64,000 nucleotides of DNA, taken from assembly GCA_008508345.1 (NCBI GenBank), contig QNGE01000270.1:104779-168778 (forward strand), in the 5' to 3' direction. A program made the position numbers and the translations under genes. The stretch's first letter is position 1; each line of letters begins with the position of its first letter. Positions 1 to 13,700 of the stretch are shown here, piece after piece. The stretch comes from Paragonimus westermani. Taxonomy: Eukaryota; Platyhelminthes; Trematoda; Plagiorchiida; Troglotrematidae. The notes under the pieces are model-generated. The model saw only the letters and a program-made list of their open reading frames with translations. It searched no databases and was not told where the DNA came from.

Positions 1-1846
1 TAGTCACCTTCCTCAGCCCGGTGCAGGAACGGGGCGAGCCTGCGTGTTCGAAGACCTGAAAGGAAGCGAATGGGAATATATGTGGTAAAAGAAAATGGCA
101 ACATACTACATACTGATACGCGGTTGCGTTTTGATTACTCCGCTCTTTATTACGTTCCGCGACCCTTACTCGGGCGATTCGGTTTTATAAATCAGACACA
201 ATTTTCAACAACTTGTTTTGAACACCGTATCCTACCAGTAAATTCGACGTGGCAGTTGATTGTCGGTTTGGACTGGTTGGCGTCGATGGATCTCACTTCT
301 GCTCCCACTACTGCGTTTTGATTGGTAAACGTTCCCACATCAGGAAACCGTCGCAGTCCAATCTCATTACACTGGTGAAATCCCGGGTCGGAGCATTTCG
401 TGCAGCTGACTGAATATTCTTGAATTCTTGCCAAGGTTCTTAGTTGTAGTGATACCCTTCAGGCGACTCCATGGTGGAAGGTATAAACGCGCCACCTCTG
501 GATACCCACAAGACCTTGATACAGTCCAACATATTCCGAGCAATCAGCCTTGAAAACATTAAGCCATACAAGGTGGAATAGTTCTTTTGAAATGTGCTGT
601 AACTCCGGTATGATGGTAGTAGGTAGCACTGCCTGCCTAAATATCGGGTGATATAAATTACCCCGCAATTTCCAGATACCGTAAAGAGTTGACGGTCCAA
701 AGAAAAACAGCTTATTTAGAAGCTGTGTTGTGTACACTACACCATAATTGTCTTCACTTTGAAACTGTCTCGAATCTCCACGAACTCGCATAGAAGCTGT
801 CTCTCCTAATGTGCTTGGGTTTTGTGACTCACCTTACTGTTATAGAGGTACCCAACATCACATAAAAAGTGTCTCCACACAAGGTAAGTTATCTTTTGAA
901 AGAGTCAGTGATTACAAATCAATTGTTACTTGCAATCTTTGTAAAGAGATTTGGCCGGACATGCTTCTTCACTGGAAAATGTCTCACTAATCAAAGCTCA
1001 CTCGCAAGCTGCTGCAGACAGAATTGTAATCGACCAACATCAGTCAATCAAAGCACAGCTCAGTCACCACGTCATATTTATTTTTAAACCTTTGATGATT
1101 GAAACAAGTTGTTCGAAAGTGTGTCCGATTTAAACTGCCAAACTGTTCCACTTAAAGTTATTGAAAGCAAAAACGTACTGACCGACTGAAACACGATGTG
1201 ATTGTCACATATCAGTTGCAAGTTGATACTTTTGTTTCTCAGTAAAAAGGGTACTACTTCTTCAACAAAACGTGTAGTGTCTCGCAAACTTTCATCACAG
1301 ATTCTTTGTGGTGTAATTGACATTATTTAAGGCAACTCCCACTCTAATGAAACTGGACGGAATGAAGTCCAATACGGTGCAATACTCGTTTAAAAAAGAC
1401 GAAACTGTAAAAAAGGATTTTTCTGTACGGTAATTTAAAGCAGCTTCCAGTTTAACTGTTTCTACGGCCGTTCAGTTTCGTGATCCGAGCCGTCGATGAA
1501 TTCATCACGTACTCATAAATCGCATTTTTGACCTACTCACGGTGGGTGGGACGGACTCTTAATCTCAAGGCCATACCTGTGTGAGGTAGTTACATGTGGC
1601 TGTTCACCTTCGACTGGATGCCCCCAATATGGGTTCAGTCGTAGCAGAACTACCAGACCGTGAGTGTGCCTGTTTACTTACGTTTATCCCGCTTATCAGA
1701 AATTTCTCAGTGTTTTTACTTAACGGGTTGTGATAACATGATCAAACAGATATATCACCCTGTGAATGGTAAAAACCTATTAACTCACTTGTCACAACCA
1801 CGAGATCAGGTGTTTCAGCCGCGCAGTTCAGTTATACTAACTTGGA
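1..1846. other. No recognisable gene
   Basis: Only short overlapping frames on both strands. The minus-strand frames at about 190-790 have a faint resemblance to a retrotransposon integrase zinc-binding region, but not enough to call. Nothing else seen. Confidence 0.6.
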
Positions 1847-1939
1847 TTTGAACGCCCAAACACTCTCGCTTGTGAGTAATGATCAGGTTGCCCGATTGTC
1901 TCGACAGGAGACACAGTTACTGTCTGTTAACTCCAATCG
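1847..1939 (-). repeat. SINE-like family, body module, inverted copy
   Basis: The reverse complement matches 2,063-2,154 closely over about 90 bp (TTGAACGC, CGCTTGTGAG, GATCAGGTTGCCCGAT, GTTAACTCCAATCG). It is therefore a head-to-head duplicate of the body module of the adjacent plus-strand element, with a spacer of about 120 bp. Confidence 0.85.
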
Positions 1940-1951
1940 GCCTTGTCAACT

Positions 1952-2417
1952 TTTAAACAAACCAAATCCCCGACTACTCATCAGTAATCTAAAATATCGC
2001 CTTGCAGGTTTAATGAGATCAGAGATTTCGACCTGTCTTAGAAGTCCCAATCGCGGGGTTATCGATTGGAGTTAACAGGTGGTAACTGTCTCCTCTCGAG
2101 ACGATCGGGCAACCTGATCATTGCTCACAAGCGAGAGTGGTTGAGCGTTCAGATTTGATAATTCGGTCGTGCCTAATGTGAAATGAATGGCGCAGTGGTC
2201 AACGCGGTTGCCTCATGATTGGAATGGCCGGAGTTCAAATCCCGGCCGTGGCAAGGATATGCACTAATGACGAGGTCTAATGACAGCGAAACTCGAGTCT
2301 AGTGCCTCTTTTCGAAAGAGGCTGGCTGGAAAGTCTATCTGAATGCGAAGGCTGCGATCAAATGTGAGTGATGGTCAACTTGAAAATAAACCAAATCCCT
2401 CGACTACTCATCAGTAA
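1952..2417 (+). mobile_element. Complete SINE-like unit (tail - body - tRNA-like head - core - tail)
   Basis: A tail module of about 36 bp (ending CGACTACTCATCAGTAA) occurs at 1952-1987 and again at 2381-2417, so the period is about 430 bp. Between the tails lie a body (to about 2165), a tRNA-like head with A box TGGCGCAGTGG at 2188-2198 and B box AGTTCAAATCC at 2232-2242, and a core (about 2270-2380) containing CGAAAGAGGCTGGCTGG. The boxes fit the RNA polymerase III consensus. It has no coding capacity and would need reverse transcriptase from elsewhere, perhaps RTE or another LINE (inference). The repeated tail means this is either a dimer relic or a small element with terminal repeats. Confidence 0.85.
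2188..2242 (+). promoter_or_regulatory. RNA polymerase III internal promoter (A and B boxes)
   Basis: A box TGGCGCAGTGG at 2188-2198 and B box AGTTCAAATCC at 2232-2242, flanked by a GGCCGG/CCGGCC stem resembling a tRNA T arm. The anticodon region does not allow a safe isotype call and there is no full acceptor stem, so this is a tRNA-derived head rather than a tRNA gene. Confidence 0.75.
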
Positions 2418-4612
2418 CTTGGATCTCTCGACGACAGTTTTCGGTAATGGTCGCAACCAACACCGTCATCGTTTTTACCGGTATGATTAACGTAGCGGTT
2501 AATCAGCCTCGCTGGCTGAATGAAAAACAGCACACTGTATGTGAATTCGACCGTCCGTGCCTGACCTGCAAGCCAGACTGTTCCGCTTTCCTCTGTATTT
2601 TCTCCTCACGCGGTTACTCACAACCTAACCAATATCGTATCAATAACAAGTGTGCTATAAGATACAGGTTTATGGACCATAGTTACAACACTCCTGAGGA
2701 AGGCCACTTGAGGTGGTTGGAACGTAAAGTATTACAGCTTGCTTCTAACGTTGCGTTACTCCCAATCTGTTTATCAGTAGTCACGCACGGTTATATGAAT
2801 TCACTGTGTCGCTCGCTTTTCATGCATAACGTAATAATTGAAACATTTGGCCTTAACTGAGGTGACCGAAGAACTGTAGGATGATGTTGACTGTGCTCAT
2901 TTCTGTCGTACTGCCGAACTTCTCACTTTTGAGATAAACACTACACGACCTCCTGTGCCTCAGTTACTGATTCAGTGCGTCTATCTGCTAGTTAAACAAC
3001 GACTGTTAGATATTTTCCATAACTATTCAGTAGTTTCTCCGGAACGCTAGCTGTACTTTTTGGTACACTCCGATCCTAAACAATACATGATATGCAAAAA
3101 CCGATCGCTTTATTGTGGTTTCTTTTACCACTATTGCCATTGAAGCATGGCGGGCCGCGCGTCTTCAGTTGTACAACACTCTAGAGGACAGATTGTAGTC
3201 GGTTTACATAACTCTGCAACAGCAGTTAGCCAGATAATGCTTGATACACCAACTCATTCCGGATACGGGAATATTTGATAGCGGCCAAACCAACCGAATG
3301 GCAAAAATGACCACAATACGGTGACACTAAAGAAAAGCTGTGACGGTAACGGATAGGTGCAAACTGGAAGGACTCAGTGGCAAGTCAAGGTCCGTTGAAG
3401 TGAATAGGCCATCATACGAGAAAAAGACAGTGCCAGAGAGTAGTTCTGCGACACAACCGATAGATGATTCCACACGTGGCGCACGATGATGAACGTTGAG
3501 CGTCGGCAGATCGGCAGATACGCGGGGATAAAATATTTCACCGTGCAATTACTTCGATAGCCTAAAAACCTACACAAAAGGAGAAGACAGAGACGGTGCG
3601 CGGTAACTCCCGTTCGTTCTTGTCGCCAATCAAATTCAGAAAATGAGGGTGATGCTTTCAAACAAATACACATGTGTAGTTAACAAAAAGTCATGCAAGT
3701 ATGCAGAAAGGATTACACAATATAACTGTGAACTGTGCATACTACAAATTTCCGCGGATGCATATTTTGGTAGGATTACTCTGTCAACACTCTACCTGCT
3801 TCAACTTCAACCGGTGACAATCAAAACTGTTCACGGGCTCACTTGAACTTCATCACTGCTGGTGTATGAGAGGGAATACTCATTTATGTGGAACCATGGA
3901 CTGGGTCGCTTGCAAACAAACTATTACAATCGAGTACCATTTCACGACTTGTTCACCAAAAGCTGAGATAGGAAACCTCATCATATTGCATGGACCTTTT
4001 CCATTTGGATGAGTGTAAAAGAGGTTAACTCTCTCTATTGACTACAGACGCGTGATAGGTTCCCTAGTCTTAAATCACGAATTCCTCCACACATCGACTA
4101 ACTCACCAACTGACGCACACTCATTAGGCAAAGATGGAAAGTGTAATGGTGACTTTCTAAAACTAGAAAGCCAAACAGGTAATCTAGAATTTAGGCAGAT
4201 AGGCTTCGGGTATACCCAAAATAAAAAACACTAACTCCTTGGGAGTTTTAAACTTATGCTCACTCTGCATGTACAAGTGATATCTGCATACTCACTCTCA
4301 TAGGCCGCCAAATATGCACGTTTACCAGAACACCGATTCAGTGGTTACCACTGTTACATGCTGATGCTCTGAAGCAGTGGTGTCTATCTGTTGTTTTCTT
4401 ATCAGTCTTCATCCACTTCGTGTCTGCACGTATAAACCGTACGACACAATTATCTATGTGACCAACTCAGAGACAGGAGCATACAACAGGAAAACTTTTT
4501 CGTCTCGTACTAATGTATAAACAAAAACCATCTTTCAGTTTAGTAGACGTAAATATCCCTATCATTTGTGTTATTCTAACCACCATCATCACCGTTACTG
4601 TTACCGTTCCAG
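2418..4612. other. Presumed intron upstream of first ANO7-like exon; no gene seen
   Basis: A 137-codon frame at 2447-2860 has no recognisable domain. No exon encoding TMEM16 helices 3-4 could be found. This is probably the 3' part of a long intron. Confidence 0.5.
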
Positions 4613-4724
4613 AAATGCATCGAACCCAGAGTGCTTTCGAGAACCAGTTGATATTCAAAGTGTTCCTTTTTCAATTTGTCAACTTCTATTCCTCATTGAT
4701 CTACGTGGCATTTTTCAAGGGCAG
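4613..4724 (+). CDS. ANO7-like: ANO7-like exon 1 of window (helix 5)
   Basis: The exon begins after the acceptor AG at 4611-4612 and ends before the donor GTGAGT at 4725. It starts two bases into a codon, so the missing upstream exon must supply one G to complete a Glu. It encodes MHRTQSAFENQLIFKVFLF, then QFVNFYSSLIYVAFFKG, the strongly conserved TMEM16 segment entering helix 5. The last two bases (AG) join A from the next exon to make Arg. The polypyrimidine tract is weak (mixed C/A/T), but homology fixes the boundary. No upstream exon carrying helices 3-4 was recognised in 1-4612, so the preceding intron probably extends beyond the window edge. Confidence 0.9.
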
Positions 4725-7700
4725 GTGAGTGCTACTGTCTTGACCACCATGATTTGTCTTCATGACATTTGCCACGTTTGCCTCACCTTTAGGCACGCTG
4801 GCTTCCGATCATTCTACATGAATTAAGCCAGAGGGAGTGCGAAAGGTATGGCGTTTATCATAACGCCGTTTCAGTTCAAGCCCTGAATTAGCTACGCACA
4901 CAACGTTCGAAAGCTAGGTCCGATTATCAAAATGGTAGCTTTTGTGAGATGAAAGAAAATCTTTGATTACTTTCAGTTGGCATGGTTTACTGGGAGCTTG
5001 TCAATCTTGTTGCGATGGTGAGGAGAAGGTGAAAAAATCCGCACAGAGAATGGTCACGAACAGACTGGTGTGTGGGTCGCAAACTTTCACACCTCTGGTA
5101 ATTTGGACAATTACGTCCCCTTAATCCTCGCTAGTGGCTAAGGGGTACATACGGTGAAAGATGTTCGGAGTTTCTTTATACGTACAACATTAGATTCTAT
5201 TTAGCATGGGGGTGACAACAGCGGAAAAGGCTAACCTCTCCGCTTTTCATGAGACGATCCGCCGTTATCACTTCCAAGGCAGACGAACAGCTTGAGCCTG
5301 GACCGGACGGCCAGTACCGATCGGCACTGCTCCTGAAAAAATGACCTGCACTAGTCAATGAGACCAGAGCACAATCACCACATTGCGCTTGTTTGCAAGC
5401 CGTTGGTGAGTAAAACAAGTCGATCAATCTTGATCGGTTTTTGCTTGGAATGCATATCAGTTAACTTCTTTGAATGTACGTTTGTGAGTAAAAGCTTTAA
5501 TTTTTGTGAGCAGTCATCAGTACAAATCTACTGGGCTGTGTGAAACAAAGCTCGTACGAGGCCTGTCTTGTATGCCTTCGATGGAAATAGCTAAATTTGT
5601 CAGCAAGGACTGCCCCAACTGGCCTTGCGGTGTATTGGGCGTTCTAATCAACCAGTAAGATTCGGATAAACGGAATTTGAAAGGGTGTGAGAAAGTGAAC
5701 ATTATTAATAAATATTAGAATATCATCCATAGGTCGCTGAGAGAATGTCTCACTAGCAATAACATTAGACGGTTTTATCTCAGCCATTACTACCAGCGGT
5801 GTGCTCAGTGGACTACCCGTATAGCCAAGGATCTAGCCACTTACCGCAGTCATCTAGTTTAGTATGCCTGGATTGTTTATGGTGCTGAATAGCTTAGTCA
5901 GTGTTGAACATTTCATGTTTTGGAGAGTTTAATTCCATTTTCGAGCAAACGAGAAACGCTACCATCCTTCATTTTCGAGACTATTGTTTACGGTAACGCA
6001 ACACGTGTTCACCCATGATAGGTGAACATTGTGAACCGGCTGAATCCAATCAGCTTTCTAATTTGAAGTATACCGTCATTCAGCAGCACCAATTACTCGT
6101 TCGTTTGATCAAATGGCTGCAGTTTCCGAGACTTCTGCCCTTGAATTTTAGCCGGTGTATGCATAGAATTACTTCATTTGTTTGACCATACTACCTTTGA
6201 CTACCCAGGCGTTATGCACTGGCCGAATTCTCAGATTCGTCAAGCTACTTCTCAGAAGTTTTTTGCTCCTGCCTGATTTGGTACATCAAAACTGATAAGG
6301 ACGACAGAACTTTTGTCACATAGAAGTTCGGCGGAAGTCATTAATTTGTTTGAACTACAAGGAGCTCGATTCGCACGATCCAGCAGCTAAGTCACTCACA
6401 TGAAACAACACATGGCAAGTTATTTCACGCAACGTTACTGGCCTGAACAAATTGTATACGTCTCACGACGAAATCATAGGGTCGTCCTTTTAAAGTAAAC
6501 TCTGATGGGATTTTGTATGAGATCCATTTTGGTATATAAATGATCAAAGCTTGACTATCATAACTCTTTTTCTTCTTTTCAGATTTGTAGGCTATCCCGG
6601 TAACTACGTGTATTTTTTCGGTTTACGCAATGAGGACTGCGATAACGGTGGATGTCTGATTGAGTTGGCTCAGCAGCTGATCGTTATCATGGTTGGAAAG
6701 CAGCTGATCAATAACTGTCAAGAGATATTGATCCCGTGAGTTACAACATATTCGCGTTTTGCTACCTAAGTGTTCAACAGCTCTAGTGCATTTGTTATTT
6801 TATGGAAATATTTTGGACGTGTATGGATAAATTCAGCATTGAAACCCGTGACGTTGGTTAACCATCACTGGGTCTTCAGGTCATTGATTTTCACACAACT
6901 CTCTCAAGTTTTTACCGGACTGGACACTGGATGAAATTAGAACAGCGGAAAATGTTCCACAACAACATATACAGTACTCCGACGAGGTCGAACGATGAAT
7001 ACCTAATACATCTGATAACACGAGAACAGTAACAATACCAACTGGACTACCAACCGCGAACTAATGCTACTGGTGAGCAGCAAACGGGGGTCATCGGCGA
7101 GATAGACTAACCACTTAAGCAGTAGGTTTGGTGACTGCTGAGTCACTTTTAACCAGTACCAGTATGGTAGTTTCCGTCTCACTTGGGACTTATGCCCCAA
7201 ACTTTAGGCACTGTGACCTCCATTTGCACCTGTGCACCTCAATTATGGGTTTTTCGTCATAGTACTTTCGTTACCAGCCTGTTGCCATAACCGTAAGATG
7301 TAAGCTACTGATCGGACTCATAATAGATTAGCATACGATAACTATACGATACTAGTGGACGTCGTAGCAAAATATGAGTCCGCTTATCGGACGAATCATA
7401 ACGTAGAGCCAAGCCTCTAAACTGTGATGTTACTAAGCGCTAACGACAGTGTCTGATGACAAGATTGGAGTGAACCTGAACCATCAAGATATGTGATGCT
7501 CATGTAGCTGAAAATTCTTTCAAAAGCACTAACAATAAAAATATGCTGTTTCTATACGAAACTACTCCAATGGAAATACTAGGTTTGTTTGGAAGCTGTT
7601 TGTTTCCATTCGTCCGGTACCGGCAATGGGATGGTGAACTCGCCAAATAGATGGCGGATAAGAACACTGCGGTTCAATATCACTTTTCGTCCGTCACCCA

Positions 7701-10700
7701 ATCATGCCAGTATATCATGAGATGAATACCTTAAAAGTTAGTTCAGATTTATCGAGGTTTTGCTTTATCAGTGACCCTGGTGAAAACTACCGAGTTTAAG
7801 TGGTTTGTCGAAATGGTACCAAGCAGTCTGACAATTGCAGAGATAAACTCAGTCAGGATGGATCGAAAGAGCCGAAAATGCGGTCACTAACTGCTCTGGT
7901 AAATCCGGAATTGAAAGCAGCCATATCGTCGGGCACGTTGCTTATCGAAATTAAGCTTACGACAGATATCTGGGCTGTGAAAGCGACTGACGACGTCCAG
8001 CGTCAGTTCACTCCCATAGCCCGACAAACTGTGGTGGTTGATTATCCTGTTTTTGTGTGTTATACACACCGTCAACAGATAAACGCGGTAGATAAACTGG
8101 CGATATCTAGGTGCATCTCAGAGTATGCAAAAATAAGTCAGTACCACATGTTGAACACCGGGGTCATTACATAACAACACCGACCAACGATATCAGCGCG
8201 TTCGTAGCAGAGTTGAGTTGCAAACGTCAATACATATCATGCATACTGACCAAGAAATTCCAGTAAATCAAGATATTTTATGTAGAAACTCTTCCAGTGT
8301 GTGTCAAACTGCACTGTGTGACTGTGAATCAGAATGCAGATCTGTTTTTCAGATAACGTAATAAGGTCATCTAGCCAAACTATGAACATATAGGTATCAT
8401 CCTAAAACCAACAAGACGTTTTCTAACGAACACTGCCATTCAGTGAAGATATTGAAAACTCAATCTATGGAACCAAATCGGACAGTAGGCAAGGAAAGAA
8501 TAACTAGGTATGCTAACCATTTACTCCAAAATTGATATGGATTAATCTGCTCATGTATATATATGTACATACGAACACACGTATACATACACTAAACGGA
8601 CGGATTATACCAAAAATTTAGGACAGTTGCTTGCGAACATCACTATGAAGCAGGATAGCTGAAATCCATGTTCTGAACAGTGTTTCGGCTTCCCTACCGT
8701 TAGTGTAGAAGTGTAATTTAATGGTAATTGTTGTGATCCTCGAACACTGAAAAAATATGTGAAGAGTAATTTGAATTGGAATTCATCTTCATATGTAGCA
8801 CTGTGCATTCCGCCTCACGATCACTTTAAATCCAGTCGAAGAATTATTCGTAGAAATCACATAAGCGAGCTCGACAAGAGGAGTTAAGTACTACAATATA
8901 AATTCATACAGTATAAATTCATAGTTTATTTCGGCTAGGTTGAGAGAACATTCCGACCGGATTGTTCACATCACCATGAGCATTAATATTGAACAGCATC
9001 AATAGAGCACACTGCAATCAGTCTGTGGATTCGTATTTCAACAGACCATAATATGCAAATCCCCTGTGGCCGACACTCTTCCAGTTTTGTGGATGCAGCT
9101 TTACGACCTAGTGATACACGAAAAGTGTCCAGTTTTGATGGGCTTTACCAAAAGTTCGTTTTTCTGTAACCGTTTATTGGGGCAATCAGCAGATTATGGA
9201 TGGGGTAGTACGCGGACTGAACGTGGAGGGTGGGTTTTAAAGCAAGGGTGCAGAACAAAAATAGAGGCGCATTGCTTAAAAATAATGTTAGGCTTAAAAG
9301 CCAGACATAGTCCCCATGACTGATAGGTGGGGGTTTATCTGGAGGACACCATACTTAAAATTGTGAGCTTCAGACTGAATTGGGATCGAATTAAGACCGC
9401 TAGACAACAATTATGTAATTAACTCAAGCAAATGACATTCAACAGAATAAGGCCGACATGAAGAGCGTCCCTAGGTTGCTTAATTTACCTAAGACCTATA
9501 AGACTGGCTCGGAAAGTCGCTGATTATTGACACGATTAGCGTATGATGAAATAGTTAAGTCACCCATGAAACCCTTAGAAATTGCGAAGAGCTGTGAAAT
9601 ACTTCGGGTTCTTATACCCAGTCTAAATGGATCGAAGGTTGAAGTGTTTCTATGATGCCTGTTTGTCATTTACAATGTATCATCTTGTGAAAACGACAGA
9701 ATGTCAGTGAACACTAAGCAAACGCGCCTGGATTTAGAAGTATTCGTAAGCCAGATGATTAAGCACCCGATTCCCCATTTATATTCTTCACATCATAATT
9801 CCGACAAAAACCTTAATCTTTGGACTAGAGTGACCATGGCAGACACTGTGTTGTTCAGGGTGTCTAGTAGCCAAATTGTTTGGTTTCTCCGAAAAAACGT
9901 TCCAGTGAAACAGGATTTATTCACTAAGCACGGAGATTCCTAGTACAAAACAAGGTAAGATGCGTTCAATCGGTAAAACTAAGTAATTGGTGCCGTAGTT
10001 TCTTGAATGTTCTGAAACAGTATGCATTTACATTATGATTTACTGCAATCTTCCAAATATTGCAGTGTTTTGACAGCAGGCTTACCCTCCGTCTTGAGTT
10101 TCACATACTACTTCGCTGAGTATCCACAATAGTGACGTCTTCCGTAGATATGCGTGGTCTGTTACTTCTTTCTGAGTCATCCATGGAAGTCTTAAGTAAG
10201 CCTCTGTTGATGTAGTTCTAGTAGAAACGCCAAGCTGTTTATTCGAGATTATTCTGGAGTTTCACAAACAGACCTCTTAACCGTAACCGCCTCTCTGTAG
10301 CCACTTCCGTGTACATCAGTTTTTATGTTCTAGATAAGGTCTGCCTCTCTCAGCAGTCAATCCAGAGTAAGTAAATTATAGAACCACTACATTTGTCGGA
10401 ATCGCCACCTTATGAAACAACCGTTGGCACTGTTTCTCCCTGTCGAACCTTCAGCTTATCCTAATGTCTATCTGCCCAACACCCCAGTTGCATTGATGAC
10501 CACTTGGTGTTCCACACAACGGTGCTCGATTTCAATGCGGATACCATGCGTGCATCGAATGCGATTTCAGGTAACCCCTACGGCTACCTTGGCGTGGTGA
10601 ACAGACTTGTGTGTTCTTTTTATCTGGAAGGTTACGCCGACTAGGACTTCGGCACTTTCAAGTTCAGTCATGCCAACCAGGCAGAAGGCAACTGAACTCA

Positions 10701-13700
10701 TAGGACTGTATGTCGCACTGCTTATTGTTTGGGGTAGCTGGAACGGTGGAGCGCAGATCTACGAACAGACGACAGAAGCATACTTATGGTTACAACACTG
10801 CTATCTTCCACGCATCGAAGCAGGGGGTTAGAAGACTCACCCCCGGACAACTAGCACTCCAACTGTCCAGTTGTTGACTGCGGCCGTCGGCGTATTACCC
10901 TGTATGCTCGAAAAACCAGCGCAACTTCTGAGAAGCCCAATGTAAATTACAGTACATCCACTGTGTATAGCGGTGATGGGGACGAGTCGCTGTCATCTTA
11001 TTCACTGTGGCCCCTGACTGGGTTAGCCTTTCCCTGCCAAGTGAGTCAAATAATCTGGTCACTAACTTCGGATGAGGTCCCCAAAAATAGCCCCATGCCT
11101 TTTTACCCAGCAGGTCAGGATTTCAAGCCAGAGGAGTCGGGTGAGGTACCCAAAAAAAATTGTTTGCTTTTGTCTCACAGACCATACTGTTGAGTCACAG
11201 ACTCATGCTGAGGTCTCGTATGACAATCTGAGACAGCTTCGTGGAAACCAGCCGTTCTTCGTCAGGATATGGAATGTGCGCATGCTGCTGTGTCGATGCG
11301 GTACCACAGAACGGCCTGGACACCACACCGCATTGATCACTATGGAACTGAGCAGCTTTGGCGTCGGTGCAGCATCTCTGAGTGAGACTTGGCTTATAAA
11401 ACAAGGTAAGTACCAAGAGGCAGGAGATGGATTTGCTTTATATTGAATAAGCTACTCGATCAACAATGCTCGGGAACATGATGCCTGTTTCGCAGTCGCT
11501 GACAGCATCAACGATTTAATTATAGGTGAACAGCATAGCGCTAGCCCTCAGATTATGTCTATACGCCTATGACTCGGTTGAGGTAAGTCCGTGTGCCAAC
11601 CATCAGTTGCATTCGTGGTAAAAATGACCAGTTCTGGGATCAGCTGTCTGGCACAATCCGCTCTGCGCTCGTGAGTTCCGGGTGAACGCTGGAGTTGGGC
11701 GCGACCCAGCGGCCTGGCCGATAATCCCTGGAACCTATAATATTGGTCCAGTAAATAAGAACGGTAACCATCTGTCCTACCCTTGAGTCACTCACCAGTT
11801 GGTTATTAAAATCACCCGATTCCAGCTGAATACGATGGAGATCACAACCTGTAATTTACCACGAAGCAATTATCACCCATTACTTGATTAAGTGACCGTA
11901 CGGAAGCGTGATATTTGTGATGCACACTTCACAATTTTTGGTCGGTCCACCCAGTCTACCAGAACACTGATTGATGTATATGCTTGCTTCTCGTGCACTG
12001 ATCCACAGCTATTGCCTTAATACCGCACTAATCCTGTTGGCTACCGTGGACTGGACGGTTAGCTCACCACAACAAGGTACGATGACGCCAGTTGCCCTCC
12101 ATCCAGGTATAAGAAAAGTGCAGAGGTCTAATGAACACCTACAAAATGGAAGGACTGTAGACGAAGATGGGTTGTCAGGACAACTTTCGAGGTTGGTCTA
12201 GTCCATCTGGAGAAAGAAAACAGTCTCTCAAGGGTTGCGGGATGCCTGAGTTCACTTTGTTTGTACTTTGCTTGTAAGCAGTGCGCCGACAGTTATCCTT
12301 GCATTGGTCTGTTGAGGCGTGGTGGAAAGGTCCTAGCAAGAATCTTGCAGGATCGATTCACCGCGGAGGAACAGTGTGGGTTACAGGCCGTGAGCATCAG
12401 TCGTCGTATGTCTTCTTTGTGAAGTTCACCAGATCGTTTGGTTCTGTGAGCCATGAGGCGCTGTGGACGGCTCCTGGAAAGTTCGGACGTCCAAGTAAGT
12501 TTCTCAGTTTAACTAGACTGCTGTATGCGGACATGAAAGCAGAGGTGTAGGCTGATCTCTGATGAGTTTAGCATTGTCGCTGGTTTGAAGCAACAATCCT
12601 AATTAACTGTTGTTTTACAGCAGTGTTCACAACTGCTCTGCAGAACTCGGAGGAGATTACTGAATGTGGTTGCTGCACACGCGGTCACCTGCTAAACTAT
12701 CGATGTCACGAAGTCCCAAGTCAGATCTGTGTATACACTATGCGTATGTTGTTGTTTACATAGGATAGTGTGCCATCTATGCACAGTGAAGAGAAACTGC
12801 AACGAATAGCTATCGCTCTTGCAGCCCCATCATCCACATTTGATTTGGCTATCAACGGCGGTAAGAGATTTTCCCTCCTTCAATTTTCTCTGGACAGAGG
12901 TGATGTGCCTACACCTGGAATCCGTAGCAATGTGAACGTTGTAGATAGCTGCATAGAAATCTACTACTTGGGTAGAAGTCTGTCGACAGATTTGTCCATG
13001 GACTGTTAGTTGCGAGCCAGTGTGATGAAAGCTGGCGATGTTTTCAAATGTCTCGAAAGGCGTGTCTGGAAGAACCGTGGAGTGAAGATGAAAAAATGTA
13101 CCGTCTACACCGTTGTACAGCAGCAAACGTTTGACAGTGTTTCACCGATATGTGCTGTACCTGCGCAGTTTCCATTTATAACCTCTTAGACGCACGTTAA
13201 ATATTTGCTAGCCAGATGTGGTTTCGATCACGGAGGTACTTTGGCGACTGAACATAAACAGAATTGACGCCACGCCAGTATAGTGTCGTCATTTTGGCCA
13301 GAGGCTGTGCTGCTGCACGAGCAGGTCAAAGCAGGTAAACAAAACCTTGGCGATAAGTCTTTCACGCTGTTACATCGGTTTCAGACCTTGAGAGGACTCA
13401 GCCGCTAATCGAACCGTATGAATAAGTATGGTCTGGAGAGGCCCGCAAAGTTTCAAGGAAAGATAGCTGAGTGAAATTGAATTCAAGCGCACCGTACGCG
13501 AAGGAACTATAGGTGCCATATGTAGTTGACACATAAATGTTTACCGTTGAAATGGATGCGGCCGCGAATGTGCTGGCCGTCTCGACTTATTGGGTCCTCC
13601 ACATACTCAGAGTGCACTATCAGCCAACATATGACGAGTACATATTGCGCAAACAATGTACATTTTTCATACGTATATTTCGTTCGTATCAGTCAACGAC

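Noticed and set aside
70..321. Plus-strand frame ending in LIVGLDWLASMD, like the end of a retropepsin
   Set aside because: No catalytic D-S/T-G motif upstream, and it overlaps the equally weak minus-strand frame.
190..791. Minus-strand frames faintly resembling a Ty3/gypsy integrase zinc-binding region (RQAVLPTTIIPEL, then SCTKCSDP in another frame)
   Set aside because: The His-His-Cys-Cys spacing and the usual YW motif are not present, and the match needs several frame changes. No reverse transcriptase or LTR nearby.
2447..2860. 137-codon open frame
   Set aside because: No domain, no splice signals in a useful phase, irregular composition; likely chance.
5197..5427. Plus-strand EQLEPGPDGQYRSALLLKK resembling the PGPDG motif of non-LTR reverse transcriptases
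   Set aside because: Only one short motif, with stops on both sides and no further reverse transcriptase blocks; not enough for a call.
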